From Comamonadaceae bacterium UBA4962 (GTDB lineage: Bacteria; Pseudomonadota; Gammaproteobacteria; Burkholderiales; Burkholderiaceae_C), in assembly GCA_002397315.1 (NCBI GenBank), contig DHAE01000026.1, positions 189,263 to 253,262 on the forward strand: 64,000 nt of DNA, read 5' to 3'. Shown piece by piece: positions 17,814 through 26,734 of this stretch. The notes beneath the pieces are model-generated. The model did not search any database and had not been told where the DNA came from. It saw nothing but the letters and a program-made list of their open reading frames with translations. Each line of letters starts with the position of its first letter. The first letter of the stretch is position 1. The translations under genes and the position numbers were made by a program.

Positions 17814-19298
17814 TTACTCTTGCCCCGCGAACCAGTGTTCGCGCGCCTTCATGATCAAGGCTTTGGCCTCTTCCTCAGACTGGCCGGTCAGGGCGGTCAG
17901 TTCATCGATGGCCAGGTCGGCCAGATCATCGCGTGTGTGGACGCCGCCTTCGGACAGCTTGCCGATCAGCTCGGGCGTCAGGCCCTCGAGATCGCGCAGG
18001 TTCTGCGAAACGCCTTCCACGCTTTCCTCGCGGGCGATTTCCATCGTGAGCAGCGCGTCCTTGGCGCGGGCGCGCAGCTCGTTGACGGTGTCCTCGTCGA
18101 AGCTCTCGATCTCCAGCATTTCCTGCAGCGGCACGTAGGCCACTTCCTCGAGGCTGGCGAAACCCTCCTCGATGAGGATGTTGGCGATTTCCTCGTCCAC
18201 GTCGAGCTTTTCCATGAACAGGCGGCGGGACGCATCGGTCTCGTTGGCCTGCTTCTGGGCGGACTCGGCCGCGTCCATGATGTTGATCTTCCAGCCCGTC
18301 AGGTCGGACGCGAGGCGCACGTTCTGGCCGCCGCGGCCGATGGCGATCGCGAGGTTCTCCTCGTCGACCACCACGTCCATCGCGTGCTTCTCTTCATCGA
18401 CGACGATGGAGGACACGTTGGCGGGCGCCAGGGCGCCGATCACGAACTGCGCCGGATCTTCGGACCAGAGCACGATGTCGACGCGCTCGCCGGCCAGCTC
18501 GTTGGTGACGGCGTTCACGCGGGTGCCGCGCACGCCGACGCAGGTGCCGATCGGATCGACGCGCTTGTCGTGCGACAGCACGGCGATCTTGGCGCGGCTG
18601 CCGGGGTCGCGGGCGCAGCTCTTGATCTCCAGCAGGCCCTGCTCGATCTCGGGCACTTCGTTGCGGAAGAGCTCGATCATGAACTCGGGCGCGGAGCGCG
18701 AGAGGATGATGGGCGCGCCGCGCAGCGTCAGGTCCACTTCCATGATCATCGCCCGCACGCGGTCGCCGTTGCGCAGGTTTTCCTTGGGGATCATCTCGCT
18801 GCGGCGCAGGCGGCCTTCCACGCGGCCGGACTCGACGATGATGTCGCCCTTGTCCATGCGCTTCACGGTGCCGGTGAAGATCTTCTCGCCGCGCGACATG
18901 AAGTCGTTCAGCAGCATCTCGCGCTCGGCGTCGCGGATCTTCTGCAGGATGACCTGCTTGGCGGCCATGGCGCCGATGCGGCCGATCGGCACCGACTCGA
19001 TGCCTTCCTCGATGTACTCGCCCACCTCGATGTCGGCGATGCGCTCCTGGGCGTCCATGAGCAGCTCTTCGGCATCGGGGTTCTGCAGGCCGGCGTCATC
19101 GGGCACGACGAGCCAGCGGCGGAAAGTCTCGTAGTTGCCGCTGTCGCGGTCGATCGCCACGCGGATGTCCACTTCGCCGGGATAGAGTTTTTTCGTGGCC
19201 TGGGCCAATGCCAGTTCCACGGCGCCGAACACCACGTCGCGCTCCACGTTCTTTTCGCGCGAAATGGCTTCAACCAACATCAACAGTTCGCGATTCAT
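17814..19298 (-). CDS. nusA: Transcription termination/antitermination factor NusA
   Basis: A 494-residue NusA that binds RNA polymerase and modulates pausing, termination and antitermination. Domains in order: N-terminal polymerase-binding domain (1-130, starts MNRELLMLVEAISREKNVE), S1 domain (about 135-200, IFTGTVKRMDKGDIIVE), two KH domains (about 230-345; VGVRGTRVNAVTNELAGE and AIGRGGQNVRLASDLTGW), and two acidic helix-hairpin-helix repeats at the C-terminus (about 365-490), as in proteobacterial NusA. It sits between rimP (80-base gap) and infB (25 bases), the standard order. Confidence 0.98.
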   Translation of the reverse strand: MNRELLMLVEAISREKNVERDVVFGAVELALAQATKKLYPGEVDIRVAIDRDSGNYETFRRWLVVPDDAGLQNPDAEELLMDAQERIADIEVGEYIEEGIESVPIGRIGAMAAKQVILQKIRDAEREMLLNDFMSRGEKIFTGTVKRMDKGDIIVESGRVEGRLRRSEMIPKENLRNGDRVRAMIMEVDLTLRGAPIILSRSAPEFMIELFRNEVPEIEQGLLEIKSCARDPGSRAKIAVLSHDKRVDPIGTCVGVRGTRVNAVTNELAGERVDIVLWSEDPAQFVIGALAPANVSSIVVDEEKHAMDVVVDEENLAIAIGRGGQNVRLASDLTGWKINIMDAAESAQKQANETDASRRLFMEKLDVDEEIANILIEEGFASLEEVAYVPLQEMLEIESFDEDTVNELRARAKDALLTMEIAREESVEGVSQNLRDLEGLTPELIGKLSEGGVHTRDDLADLAIDELTALTGQSEEEAKALIMKAREHWFAGQE

Positions 19299-19378
19299 CG
19301 ACGACTCTCCTATCTTTCAATCCCTTGAAGGCCCGCGCCCCGCGTCGGCCCTTGATTCGAATTCGCTGCGGCAGGGCT

Positions 19379-20008
19379 TCAGCCCTCGGCCGCGCCGCCC
19401 TTCGGGCCGCGCCCCTTGAAATCCACGATCGGTGCCAGGCGCGCATCGCGCAGCTCGTCGAGCGTGAAGCCCAGCGCCTGCAGCGGAGCGGGCACGCGCT
19501 TCTTGCTGACCTTCTGGCCAGGCTTCGGAGGGGGCTCGTCGCTCCAGACGATCTGCCAGCCTCCGGCATCGGTGCGTTCGAGCGTGCCGCGGAATTTCTT
19601 GCGGTTGGCGCTCACCTGGCCGGCGGCCGCCTCGCCGATGGGCGCCTTGAGCGTGATGTCGATCACCTCACCGGCGAAACGCTGGAAATCCTGTTCGTGG
19701 CGCAGCGGGCGATCGATGCCGGGCGAGGAGACTTCGAGGCGTTTGTACTCGACGCCATCGACCTCCAGCGCGAACTGCAGCTGCCGCGTGACCTTCTCGC
19801 AATCTTCCACGGTGACGAACTGCTCGGGGACTGCCGGCACGGGGGCAGCGGCGGCATCGGCTGCGGCCTCGGGCGCAGCGGCCTCGGCGGGCGGCTGCCA
19901 GGGCAGATCGATGGTGATGCGCAGCAGCCCGCCGGCGGAGCGTTCGATCTCCACCAGGTCGTAACCAAGGCCCGCGACGGTTTGTTCGACGATCTGCTGC
20001 AATGCCAC
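19379..20008 (-). CDS. rimP: Ribosome maturation factor RimP
   Basis: A 209-residue 30S assembly factor. The conserved N-terminal half (GYDLVEIERSAGGLLRITIDLP; EDCEKVTRQLQFALEVDG; YKRLEVSSPGIDRPLRHEQDFQRFAGE) is interrupted at about residues 40-62 by an Ala/Pro-rich insertion not seen in shorter RimP proteins. The C-terminal Sm-like domain follows. I chose GTG at 20008 because it gives the normal family start (MALQQIVEQTVAGLG). A longer in-frame reading to 20584 runs through a terminator and is not believable. It is the first gene of the translation operon. Confidence 0.93.
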   Translation of the reverse strand: MALQQIVEQTVAGLGYDLVEIERSAGGLLRITIDLPWQPPAEAAAPEAAADAAAAPVPAVPEQFVTVEDCEKVTRQLQFALEVDGVEYKRLEVSSPGIDRPLRHEQDFQRFAGEVIDITLKAPIGEAAAGQVSANRKKFRGTLERTDAGGWQIVWSDEPPPKPGQKVSKKRVPAPLQALGFTLDELRDARLAPIVDFKGRGPKGGAAEG

Positions 20009-20100
20009 GTGTCGTTCAGTTCTGTTCCAGAAGTGCAAAAAACCCGATAACCGCCGAGGAGTCTCCCCCGACAGCTTCGAGCTCGAAGAAAATCGAACGG

Positions 20101-20134
20101 CCAAAAAAAACGGGCGGTGGGGACCCGCCCGTTT
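20101..20134 (-). terminator. Rho-independent terminator upstream of rimP
   Basis: On the minus strand a stem CGGGCGG / CCGCCCG (20125-20131 and 20111-20117, 7-base loop), extended by AAA/TTT pairs, is followed by a run of eight Ts. It lies about 110 bases past the thioredoxin-like gene and about 93 bases before the rimP start, same strand. The simplest reading is the terminator of the upstream cytochrome/thioredoxin operon. If transcription of rimP starts before it, it would instead be an attenuator. Confidence 0.85.
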
Positions 20135-20244
20135 GGCCGTGAAGCTCCTATTGTAGCCTGTAGCGCCGTGCTTTGCCAAGCTGGCGGCATGCAATTTGCA
20201 TTGCATCCGCGCCACACATCGGGGCCGATCCGAGGGGATGCGCG

Positions 20245-20649
20245 TCAGTTTCCGCCCACGCCGCGCGCATACCGGATGCGCTCGAACACGGCCTGGGCCT
20301 CGGCACCCACCGGCGCCGCCGCCCCCTGCTCCCGCAGCGCGGCGAGCATGCGGGTGAGCACGCCCGCCTGGGGCAGCACGGGGCCGAGAAAACGCGCATG
20401 GGTGCCGTCGGCGACGAGCACGGTGGGGAAGGTTTCCACGTCGAGATCGCCGGCGAGGTCTTCCTCGTCCTCCACGTCCACCCACTCGAAGCGCACGTCG
20501 GGGTGTGCGGCCCGCAGGGCCTCGAACACGGCACCGTACTCGCGGCAGACGCCGCACCAGGCGGCGCACAGGCACACCACCCACCAGCCCGGGGCCGCGG
20601 GGGGGCCACCGGCGGAAGGCGGTGCTGCGGGAGAGATGGTGTCCTGCAT
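20245..20649 (-). CDS. Thioredoxin-like protein
   Basis: A 134-residue protein with a thioredoxin fold: CLCAAWCGVCREY near residues 26-38 has the CxxC redox site CGVC, and TFPTVLVADG near 75 has the cis-Pro. No signal peptide or membrane anchor is visible with this start, so it is probably cytosolic. I chose the ATG at 20649. An in-frame GTG at 20715 overlaps the cytochrome stop by 4 bases and would add 22 residues, so coupling with the cytochrome gene is possible. It lies directly downstream of two cytochrome c genes; a role in redox maintenance of that system is an inference from position. Confidence 0.8.
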   Translation of the reverse strand: MQDTISPAAPPSAGGPPAAPGWWVVCLCAAWCGVCREYGAVFEALRAAHPDVRFEWVDVEDEEDLAGDLDVETFPTVLVADGTHARFLGPVLPQAGVLTRMLAALREQGAAAPVGAEAQAVFERIRYARGVGGN

Positions 20650-20711
20650 GGTTTTTTCAACGACCTCGGGAAAACGGAGAAATTCGGGAAAACGGGGCAA
20701 TGGCAGCGGAT

Positions 20712-22052
20712 TCACCGGCCGCGGCGCTCGCGGGCCCGGTAGACGTCCATGGTAGCGACCCCGGGCGCCCGGTTGCCCCAGGCATTGCGCACGTAGGTGG
20801 CCACGGCCGCCACTTCGTCGTCGCCGATCGCCTGGGTGAAGGGCGGCATGCCGTGGGGACGCGGATGGCCGGCGGTGACCGGAGGATAGCCGCCCTGCAG
20901 GATCGTGCGCACCACGTTGACCGGCGTGTCGAGCAGCACCGCCCGGTTGCCGGCGAGCGGCGGGAAGGCCCCGGGGCGCCCCCGGCCATCATCGCCGTGG
21001 CATTGGGCGCAGTGCCGGGCATAGATGGCCGCGCCCTGCTCCATCGCGGCCTTGGGAGGCTCCGGCGGCAGCGGGCGGCTGCCCTGGGGCTCGCCGCCGG
21101 GCAGTGCGCGCAGGTAGGCGGCGATGGCGCGCAGATCGGCATCGTCCAGGTACTGGGTGCTGCGGAAGACCACCTCGGCCATCGGCCCGGTGACGGTGCC
21201 GCGCGGCGCGACGCCATCGCGCAGCAGCGCCACCACCTCCTCCACCGGCCAATCGGCGACGCCGGCCTCGTGCACCGTGTCCAGCGCGGGCGCATACCAG
21301 TTCTGCACCGGGATGAGCCCGCCGCGCAGGCCGGCGGCGTCCCGCGTGGCGCCGAGCGCATTTCGCGGCGCGTGGCAGGCCGCGCAGTGCCCCAGGCCCT
21401 GCACCAGGTAGCGCCCGCGGTTCCACTGAGCCGGGCGGTCGGGCTCGGGCGCCAGGCCGCCCGGCCGGAAGAACATCGCCCGCCACACGCCGAGCGCCGC
21501 CTGCGTGCCGTACGGAAACTCCAGCGCATGGGGCCGCATGGGCTGGCGCACCGGCGGCAGGCTGCGCAGGTAGTCGTAGATCGCATCCGCATCCTCGCGC
21601 GTGACGTGCGTGTAGCTCGGGTACGGGAACGCGGGATAGAGCAGCCGGCCGTCGCGCGAGCGGCCATGGTGCAGAGCGCGCCAGAAGGCCGCGGCGGACC
21701 AGCGGCCCAGGCCCGTCTCCGGGTCGGGCGTGAGGTTGGTGCTGTAGACGGTGCCGAACGGCGTCTCGATGCCGCGGCCGCCCGCGAACGGCGCTCCGCC
21801 GGCCTCGGTATGGCAGGCCATGCAGTTGCCGGCGCGCGCCAGGTATTCGCCGCGCGCCACGGACTGCGCCGTGGGAGGCGCCGATGGCGGCCCGTCGCCG
21901 TCGGGCAGCGGTGCCTCGCCCCGGCGGTTGAGCCAGGCCACGGCCGCCGCGCAGGCCACCAGCAGCACGGCGATGGCGAGCACGGCCACGGCCCAGCGCC
22001 CGGGCCGGCGGGAGCGATTTCCCAATGGTTTGGGTGCGGGCGTCGCGTTCAT
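20712..22052 (-). CDS. Membrane-anchored triheme cytochrome c
   Basis: A 446-residue cytochrome with an N-terminal membrane anchor (about 20-40, WAVAVLAIAVLLVACAAAVAW) and three CxxCH heme sites: CMACH at 77-81, CAACH near 222 and CAQCH near 347. Each has a distal Met candidate. This is the layout of the cytochrome subunit of membrane alcohol, aldehyde or gluconate dehydrogenases (AdhB-like), which passes electrons from a periplasmic dehydrogenase to ubiquinone or an oxidase. No dehydrogenase subunit is encoded beside it. Its ATG overlaps the stop of the diheme cytochrome gene by 4 bases, so the two cytochromes are made together. The start choice (22052) gives a clean anchor. Confidence 0.9.
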   Translation of the reverse strand: MNATPAPKPLGNRSRRPGRWAVAVLAIAVLLVACAAAVAWLNRRGEAPLPDGDGPPSAPPTAQSVARGEYLARAGNCMACHTEAGGAPFAGGRGIETPFGTVYSTNLTPDPETGLGRWSAAAFWRALHHGRSRDGRLLYPAFPYPSYTHVTREDADAIYDYLRSLPPVRQPMRPHALEFPYGTQAALGVWRAMFFRPGGLAPEPDRPAQWNRGRYLVQGLGHCAACHAPRNALGATRDAAGLRGGLIPVQNWYAPALDTVHEAGVADWPVEEVVALLRDGVAPRGTVTGPMAEVVFRSTQYLDDADLRAIAAYLRALPGGEPQGSRPLPPEPPKAAMEQGAAIYARHCAQCHGDDGRGRPGAFPPLAGNRAVLLDTPVNVVRTILQGGYPPVTAGHPRPHGMPPFTQAIGDDEVAAVATYVRNAWGNRAPGVATMDVYRARERRGR

Positions 22053-22945
22053 GGCGCATCTCCGCGGGCCGAGGCCTCCACGCCGCCGCACGGCATCGGC
22101 AGCGGCCCGGGCGCCTGCACGGCCGGCTTGCCGGTGCCGGGCACGGGCTGCGCGGCCAGCCAGGCCGAGACCGCGCTGACGTCCTCGGCCGTGAGCTGCC
22201 GCGCCACGCGCGCCATGCAGTCGGGCGCATGCGAGCGGCGCTGGCCCGTCTGCCAGGCGCCGATCTGGCTGTTGAGATAGTCGCGCGGCAGGCCGACGAG
22301 CGCCGGGATGGCGGGCTGCACGCCGGTCATCGCCGCGCCATGGCACTGCACGCAGGCGGGGATGCCGCGGGCCGCATCGCCGTCATGCACGAGCCGCCGG
22401 CCGCGCTCCACCGCCGCGGGCGCGGCCTGTGGCGGCGGGGGCGGTGCGTAGGGCAGCTCCAGCGCGGCGAAGTAGCCGGCGATCTCCCGCAGGTAGCCGT
22501 CCGTCATGTGCTCCAGCAGGTACGACATCTGCGGATAGCTGCGGCGGCCGTCGCGGAAATGCAGGAGCTGGTGGTAGAGGTAGCCGGCCGGCTTGCCGGC
22601 GATGCGCGGGAAATAGCCCTGCTGCGTGGCCCGGCCTTCGCGGCCATGGCAGGCGGTGCAGGCGATCACGCGGTCGGCCATGCCAGGGTCCACCGCCGGG
22701 CCGGACGGGGCTGGGCCGGCCGGAGCCGCTGCGGCACCCGGCCCCCCCTGCGCCGTGCCCTGCCCTTGTGCCATGGCAATGCCCACGCACCCGGCAGCCG
22801 TGGCGACCGCCAGCAGCCGCCCGGCGATCCAGTGGCGCAGGCACAGGCGCGGTGCCGTGGCGCACGGCTGGAGACGGCGGGCAGAAGACGGGCGCGGCGC
22901 GACCGCGGCAGCGGGCCCGGGGGCGGAATCCATCGGCGGGGGCAT
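22049..22945 (-). CDS. Diheme cytochrome c (c4-like)
   Basis: A 298-residue exported cytochrome with two CxxCH sites: CTACH near residue 95-100 and CVQCH near 198-202. An N-terminal hydrophobic stretch (about 48-70, IAGRLLAVATAAGCVGIAMAQ) after a long basic leader is a signal peptide or anchor; a Pro/Ala/Gly-rich linker follows. The two half-domains resemble class I cytochromes of the c4 type, including PRIAGKPAGYLYHQLLHFRDGRR and PALVGLPRDYLNSQIGAW. I used ATG at 22945; ATG at 22933 is an alternative. It is translationally coupled to the triheme cytochrome and likely shares its electron pathway. Confidence 0.88.
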   Translation of the reverse strand: MPPPMDSAPGPAAAVAPRPSSARRLQPCATAPRLCLRHWIAGRLLAVATAAGCVGIAMAQGQGTAQGGPGAAAAPAGPAPSGPAVDPGMADRVIACTACHGREGRATQQGYFPRIAGKPAGYLYHQLLHFRDGRRSYPQMSYLLEHMTDGYLREIAGYFAALELPYAPPPPPQAAPAAVERGRRLVHDGDAARGIPACVQCHGAAMTGVQPAIPALVGLPRDYLNSQIGAWQTGQRRSHAPDCMARVARQLTAEDVSAVSAWLAAQPVPGTGKPAVQAPGPLPMPCGGVEASARGDAP

Positions 22946-23068
22946 GGGGGATGTCTCGTCGTTATGGGGAAGGCGGGTGCCTGGCACCCTTTCCCCCACT
23001 CTACGCACCCCCGGCCGGTACGTACAGCCCGCTGGCGTCACCATCGGGCCGTTCGCCCCCGTGCCGGA

Positions 23069-25234
23069 TCAGGGCAGGATGTTCGCGGCGCGGGCTTTCG
23101 CGACGATCGCGTCCGCATCGCGCCGCAGCAGCAGCCGCTGCGCCACCAGGTCGTCCGCGGCGCGCGACACGGCGGCCACGTAGCCGGCCTGGGAACCGTA
23201 GCGCTCCTCCAGCGAGGGCCGCCCGTCCCCTGCCGCGATGCGGGCGGCGCGCGTCGTGTGGAACGGGATGTAGCTGCCCGTGAGGTTCACCAGATCGACG
23301 ATGCCGGGCGTCGCGACGTCGTTGAACTCGATGCTGGTGCCCAGCGGCACGCGCGCCTCCACGCTCTGGATGCCGGCCTTCGCCAGCCCCGTCGCTGCGT
23401 CCACCTGCGGCACCAGGATCGCGTAGTCGCGTCCCACCACCCGCGGGGGCTGCACGGTGGCGATGCCCGATTCGTCCTGCGGCCGGTACTGCGGGCCGAA
23501 ATCCAGCAGCGTGAAATCGTTGTAGCGGCCGAGGTAGCGGAATTCCGGGATCTGCGCCGGCACGCCGCCCGCATTCCAGGACAGTCCACGCATGGCCGGA
23601 AACGCCACCTGCGCGGGGCGCACGAGCGTGCCGTCCGCGATGCGCGGCACCTGGCTCGGCGGCGGTTCGGTGCCGCGCACCACCCAGTCCTCCAGCGCGA
23701 GGAAGAGCGCGCGGAAGGTGTCGTTGAAGTGCACCACGGTGCCGGCGGGATAGACGGTGCGCGAGGGCGCATAGCTGATGCTCTCCACGCCGCCCGCGCC
23801 GCCGTGCTGCGTGCTGGCGTAGTAGTAGATGCGCGCGTTGGCGGGTTGGGCGATGTCGCGCCGGCCCTCCGCGTCGGTCAGCACGGGCGAGCCCTGCAAT
23901 TGCCAGAACTCCGTGCCCGACAGCCCCAGGAAGAAGCGCGGGCAGGTGCGGGTCGCGCTGCAGCGCCGCATCACGCCGCCCTCGCGGCCGCTCACCGAGT
24001 CCACGTAGTCGGCCGCGAGGCCGCGCGGTGCCGTCTGCCCAAAGGCCGTGTGGTCGGTGCGCAGCCCGCCACCGCCGCCGGGCACGGCGAAGCGGGTGTT
24101 GACGTTCGTCTGCCGCGCCGCCACGTGGGCATAGAGGCCGTCGAACACCATGCCGCCGTCCAGCCGCTGGTTGAAGCCCAGGTGCAGGAAGGTCTTCATC
24201 GCGTTGCCGGACTGCGAGGTGCCCTGCCCGATCACGTGCGCGATGCGGCCCGCCAGCGGGTTGGCGCGGCCATCGGCATCGGCGGCCCGGCCGCGGAAGA
24301 AGCCCACCGTGTCGCGCAGCGCCGCGAGGCCCACGCCCATGACCTTCGGGTCCTTGGCGACGTAGACGAGTTCGTAGAGGTACTGCGGATCGAAGCCGCC
24401 GCGCAGGCACACGCTGGCGGGGTTGGGCGTGCCCGGGAAGGGATTGGCGGCCGTGTCGCAGGCGGCGAACTTCCAGTCGGCGGCCGGCACGGGCTCGCGC
24501 GGGTCGGTCTCGTTGCGGCGGCGCGTGAGCGAATAGCCGGGCTGCGTGTTGTCGAGACTCGCCGGCGCGTAGGGAATCATCGTGCCGTTGAACACGCCGC
24601 CGGGCAGTGCCATGGCCGGCACGGCGGCCGTGGGCACGAGTTCGGTGCGGTACGGGCCCGTGATGCTGCTGCCGTCGGGATTGCGCGCCACCGGCACGGT
24701 GGCCGTGAGGCGCGCGGGCGAGCTCTTGGGCACGTCGCCCTGCCACGCCGAATAGAGGAAGGTGTAGCCGCGCTCGAAGTACACCGCATCGCCCGGCACG
24801 GCGGACGGGTTGGGCAGCGTGAGGATGTTGCCGCGGTTGGGCGCGTCGTAGCGCAGCACGCCGCCCGCCTTCGACATGTCCTTCGGCTTGAGCAGCACGA
24901 AGTCGGCGCTCCACTCCACCATGCCGCGCGCGTTGCGCGGCGCGAGTTCCAGATCCTGGATGACGGCGTTGCGCGGGTCTTTCGGGTCCAGCTCGCCCTG
25001 CAGGGTGCCCGAGACCTTTTCGTAGGCGCCGACGCTGCCGAAGCTGCCGGGGAAATCCTCGGCGGTGCCGAGCGTCAGGCGCAACTGGGGCGTGCCGTCG
25101 GCCAGCGATGAGGAACCACCGCCGCCGCAGGCGGACAACAGCGCGGCAGATACCAGTGCCGCAGCCGCGGCGGTGGTCCTGGCCAGAGCGCGGCGCGCAG
25201 GAATGCGCCGGTAAAGCGTGGGTACGGAATGCAT
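23069..25234 (-). CDS. Large exported alpha/beta-hydrolase-domain protein
   Basis: A 721-residue predicted lipoprotein or exported enzyme. The signal sequence ends in a lipobox-like LLSAC (Cys near residue 36) followed by a Gly/Ser tract. The body matches the uncharacterised alpha/beta hydrolase domain family (PF20091-like). A candidate nucleophile lies in GQGTSQSGNAMKTFLHLGF near residues 336-354, so the elbow is GTSQSG rather than classical GxSxG. Substrate is unknown; relatives are annotated as esterases. A GGAG site precedes the ATG at 25234. It is 36 bases downstream of the Bug receptor gene and likely the last gene of the LysR-controlled operon, which suggests hydrolysis of an ester before or during uptake. 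Confidence 0.75.
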   Translation of the reverse strand: MHSVPTLYRRIPARRALARTTAAAAALVSAALLSACGGGGSSSLADGTPQLRLTLGTAEDFPGSFGSVGAYEKVSGTLQGELDPKDPRNAVIQDLELAPRNARGMVEWSADFVLLKPKDMSKAGGVLRYDAPNRGNILTLPNPSAVPGDAVYFERGYTFLYSAWQGDVPKSSPARLTATVPVARNPDGSSITGPYRTELVPTAAVPAMALPGGVFNGTMIPYAPASLDNTQPGYSLTRRRNETDPREPVPAADWKFAACDTAANPFPGTPNPASVCLRGGFDPQYLYELVYVAKDPKVMGVGLAALRDTVGFFRGRAADADGRANPLAGRIAHVIGQGTSQSGNAMKTFLHLGFNQRLDGGMVFDGLYAHVAARQTNVNTRFAVPGGGGGLRTDHTAFGQTAPRGLAADYVDSVSGREGGVMRRCSATRTCPRFFLGLSGTEFWQLQGSPVLTDAEGRRDIAQPANARIYYYASTQHGGAGGVESISYAPSRTVYPAGTVVHFNDTFRALFLALEDWVVRGTEPPPSQVPRIADGTLVRPAQVAFPAMRGLSWNAGGVPAQIPEFRYLGRYNDFTLLDFGPQYRPQDESGIATVQPPRVVGRDYAILVPQVDAATGLAKAGIQSVEARVPLGTSIEFNDVATPGIVDLVNLTGSYIPFHTTRAARIAAGDGRPSLEERYGSQAGYVAAVSRAADDLVAQRLLLRRDADAIVAKARAANILP

Positions 25235-25270
25235 GGCGATGTCTCCGAGGGGGGCGGGCCGCGCGGGTGC

Positions 25271-26272
25271 TTATTCCGGTTCGATGCCGGCGGCCTTGAT
25301 GACCTTGCCCCACTTCTGCGTTTCGCCGGCCTGGAAGCGGGCCAGTTCATCGGAGGTGGTGGTCCAGGGCTCGGAGCCCGCGGTCTCGTAGAACGACTTC
25401 GCCGCGGCGCTGCGCGTGGCGGCCGTGAGCAATTCGTTCAGGCGCGCCACCACCGGCGCGGGCGTGCCGGCGGGCACGTAGGCCGCGAACCAGTAGCCCA
25501 TGTCGTAGCCCTTGACGCCCGCCTCCTCCAGCGTGGGCACGTCGGGCAGCTGCGCGCTGCGCTTCTGCGTCGAGTAGCCCAGGGCGCGCAGCTTGCCGGC
25601 CTTCACCTGCGGCACCCCGGTGGAGGTGTCGGTGATCATCATGTCGATCTGGCCGCCGAGCAGGTCGGTGATGGCCAGGGGGTTGCTCTTGTACGGCACG
25701 TGCAGGATGTCCACGCCCGCGAGCTGCTTGAGCATTTCGCCCGCCATGCGGCTCGACGAGCTGCCGCTGCCGAAGCTCAGCTTGCCCGGCGCCTTCTTCG
25801 CGGCGGCCAGCAGCTCGCCCACGCTCTTGTAGGGTGCGGTGGCGCTCACGACCAGCACCTGCCCGCCCTTGCCCAGGCCCGTGACCGGCACGAAATCCTT
25901 CACCGGGTCGTACGGCAGCTTCTTGTAGAGGTGCTCGTTGGCCGCGTGCGTGGTGTTGGTGGTGATCAGCACCGTGTACCCGTCGGCCGGCGCCTTGGCG
26001 ACGAACTGCGCCGCGATCATGCCGCTCGCCCCGCCCTTGTTGTCCACCACCACGGGCTGCTTCGTGTCCGTGGTGAGCGACTGGCCCAGTGCGCGGGCGA
26101 GCTGGTCGGTGGCGCTGCCGGCCGCGAACGGCACCACGAAGGTGACAGGCTTGGACGGATAGGCAGCGGGCTGCGCGAACGCGGCGGTGCCGCCGAACAG
26201 CGCGGCGCAGGCAGCGGCGGCGGAGGCAGCCACGAAGCGGCGGCGCAGCGGGCGGAGGGAAGAATGGGTCAT
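25271..26272 (-). CDS. Bug-family periplasmic solute receptor
   Basis: A 333-residue Bug (TctC-type) extracytoplasmic binding protein. The signal peptide (about 1-33, RRRFVAASAAAACAALFGGTAAFAQ) has an RRR start that could route it by the Tat pathway. The mature part is typical: YPSKPVTFVVPFAAGSATDQLARALG, VVDNKGGASGMIAAQFVAKAPADGYT, HVPYKSNPLAITDLLGGQIDMM and GTPAPVVARLNELL. Such receptors bind carboxylates and are very numerous in Burkholderiales, often without their own TctAB membrane partners; none is encoded here. A GGAGAC ribosome site precedes the ATG. It lies between the AtuA-like pair and the exported hydrolase. Confidence 0.93.
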   Translation of the reverse strand: MTHSSLRPLRRRFVAASAAAACAALFGGTAAFAQPAAYPSKPVTFVVPFAAGSATDQLARALGQSLTTDTKQPVVVDNKGGASGMIAAQFVAKAPADGYTVLITTNTTHAANEHLYKKLPYDPVKDFVPVTGLGKGGQVLVVSATAPYKSVGELLAAAKKAPGKLSFGSGSSSSRMAGEMLKQLAGVDILHVPYKSNPLAITDLLGGQIDMMITDTSTGVPQVKAGKLRALGYSTQKRSAQLPDVPTLEEAGVKGYDMGYWFAAYVPAGTPAPVVARLNELLTAATRSAAAKSFYETAGSEPWTTTSDELARFQAGETQKWGKVIKAAGIEPE

Positions 26273-26342
26273 GGTGCGTTGTCTCCTGTCGGTTTGTGTA
26301 GGGAATCTTCGTGTGTCGGAACGGCGGGCCGGCAGCGGGCTT

Positions 26343-26723
26343 TCAGGGCGGCCCGGCCAGGTGCTGCGCGAGCGCGGCGGGCACCCGCACGGGCAGGTCC
26401 AGCAGCAGGTACGACAGCGCCTTGCCGTGGCTGTCGAGGTTGAGCGAATCGTTCACGCCGCCGTCGAGCACGTCGTCGATCACGAAGTTCATCGCATGCA
26501 GTTGCGGCAGCAGATAGCGCCGCACGCCGCTCGGGCGGCGCGGCGCGAAGCGGCGCGCGACGGCGTCCTCCGTCACCTGCTCCACGAGCACGTCCCAGAG
26601 CGCCGGGTGCCATGCGATCACGCTGATGTTCGAGCGGTTGCCCTTGTCGCCGGTGCGGCCGTGCGCGAGCCGGTAGAGCGGCACCGTGAGGGCCCCGTCG
26701 GCGGCCGATTGCGGGAATTCCAT
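26343..26723 (-). CDS. AtuA-associated small protein (ferredoxin-like fold)
   Basis: A 126-residue protein matching the small partner that accompanies AtuA-type proteins or is fused to them as a C-terminal domain. Recognisable parts are VPLYRLAHGRTGDKGNRSNISVIAWHP (residues 14-40) and the C-terminal LNLDSHGKALSYLLLDLPV. Biochemical function is unknown. It starts 11 bases after the stop of the AtuA-like gene, with a strong AAAGGAG site, so it is certainly in the same transcript and probably in the same complex. Here the two domains are encoded by separate genes. Confidence 0.85.
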   Translation of the reverse strand: MEFPQSAADGALTVPLYRLAHGRTGDKGNRSNISVIAWHPALWDVLVEQVTEDAVARRFAPRRPSGVRRYLLPQLHAMNFVIDDVLDGGVNDSLNLDSHGKALSYLLLDLPVRVPAALAQHLAGPP

Positions 26724-26734
26724 CGCCGCTCCTT

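Noticed and set aside
15320..17854. Very long open frames antisense to infB, nusA, typA and tex
   Set aside because: They mirror the high-GC third-codon pattern of the real genes on the other strand, have His/Gly/Asp- or Arg/Ala-rich composition and no family signatures.
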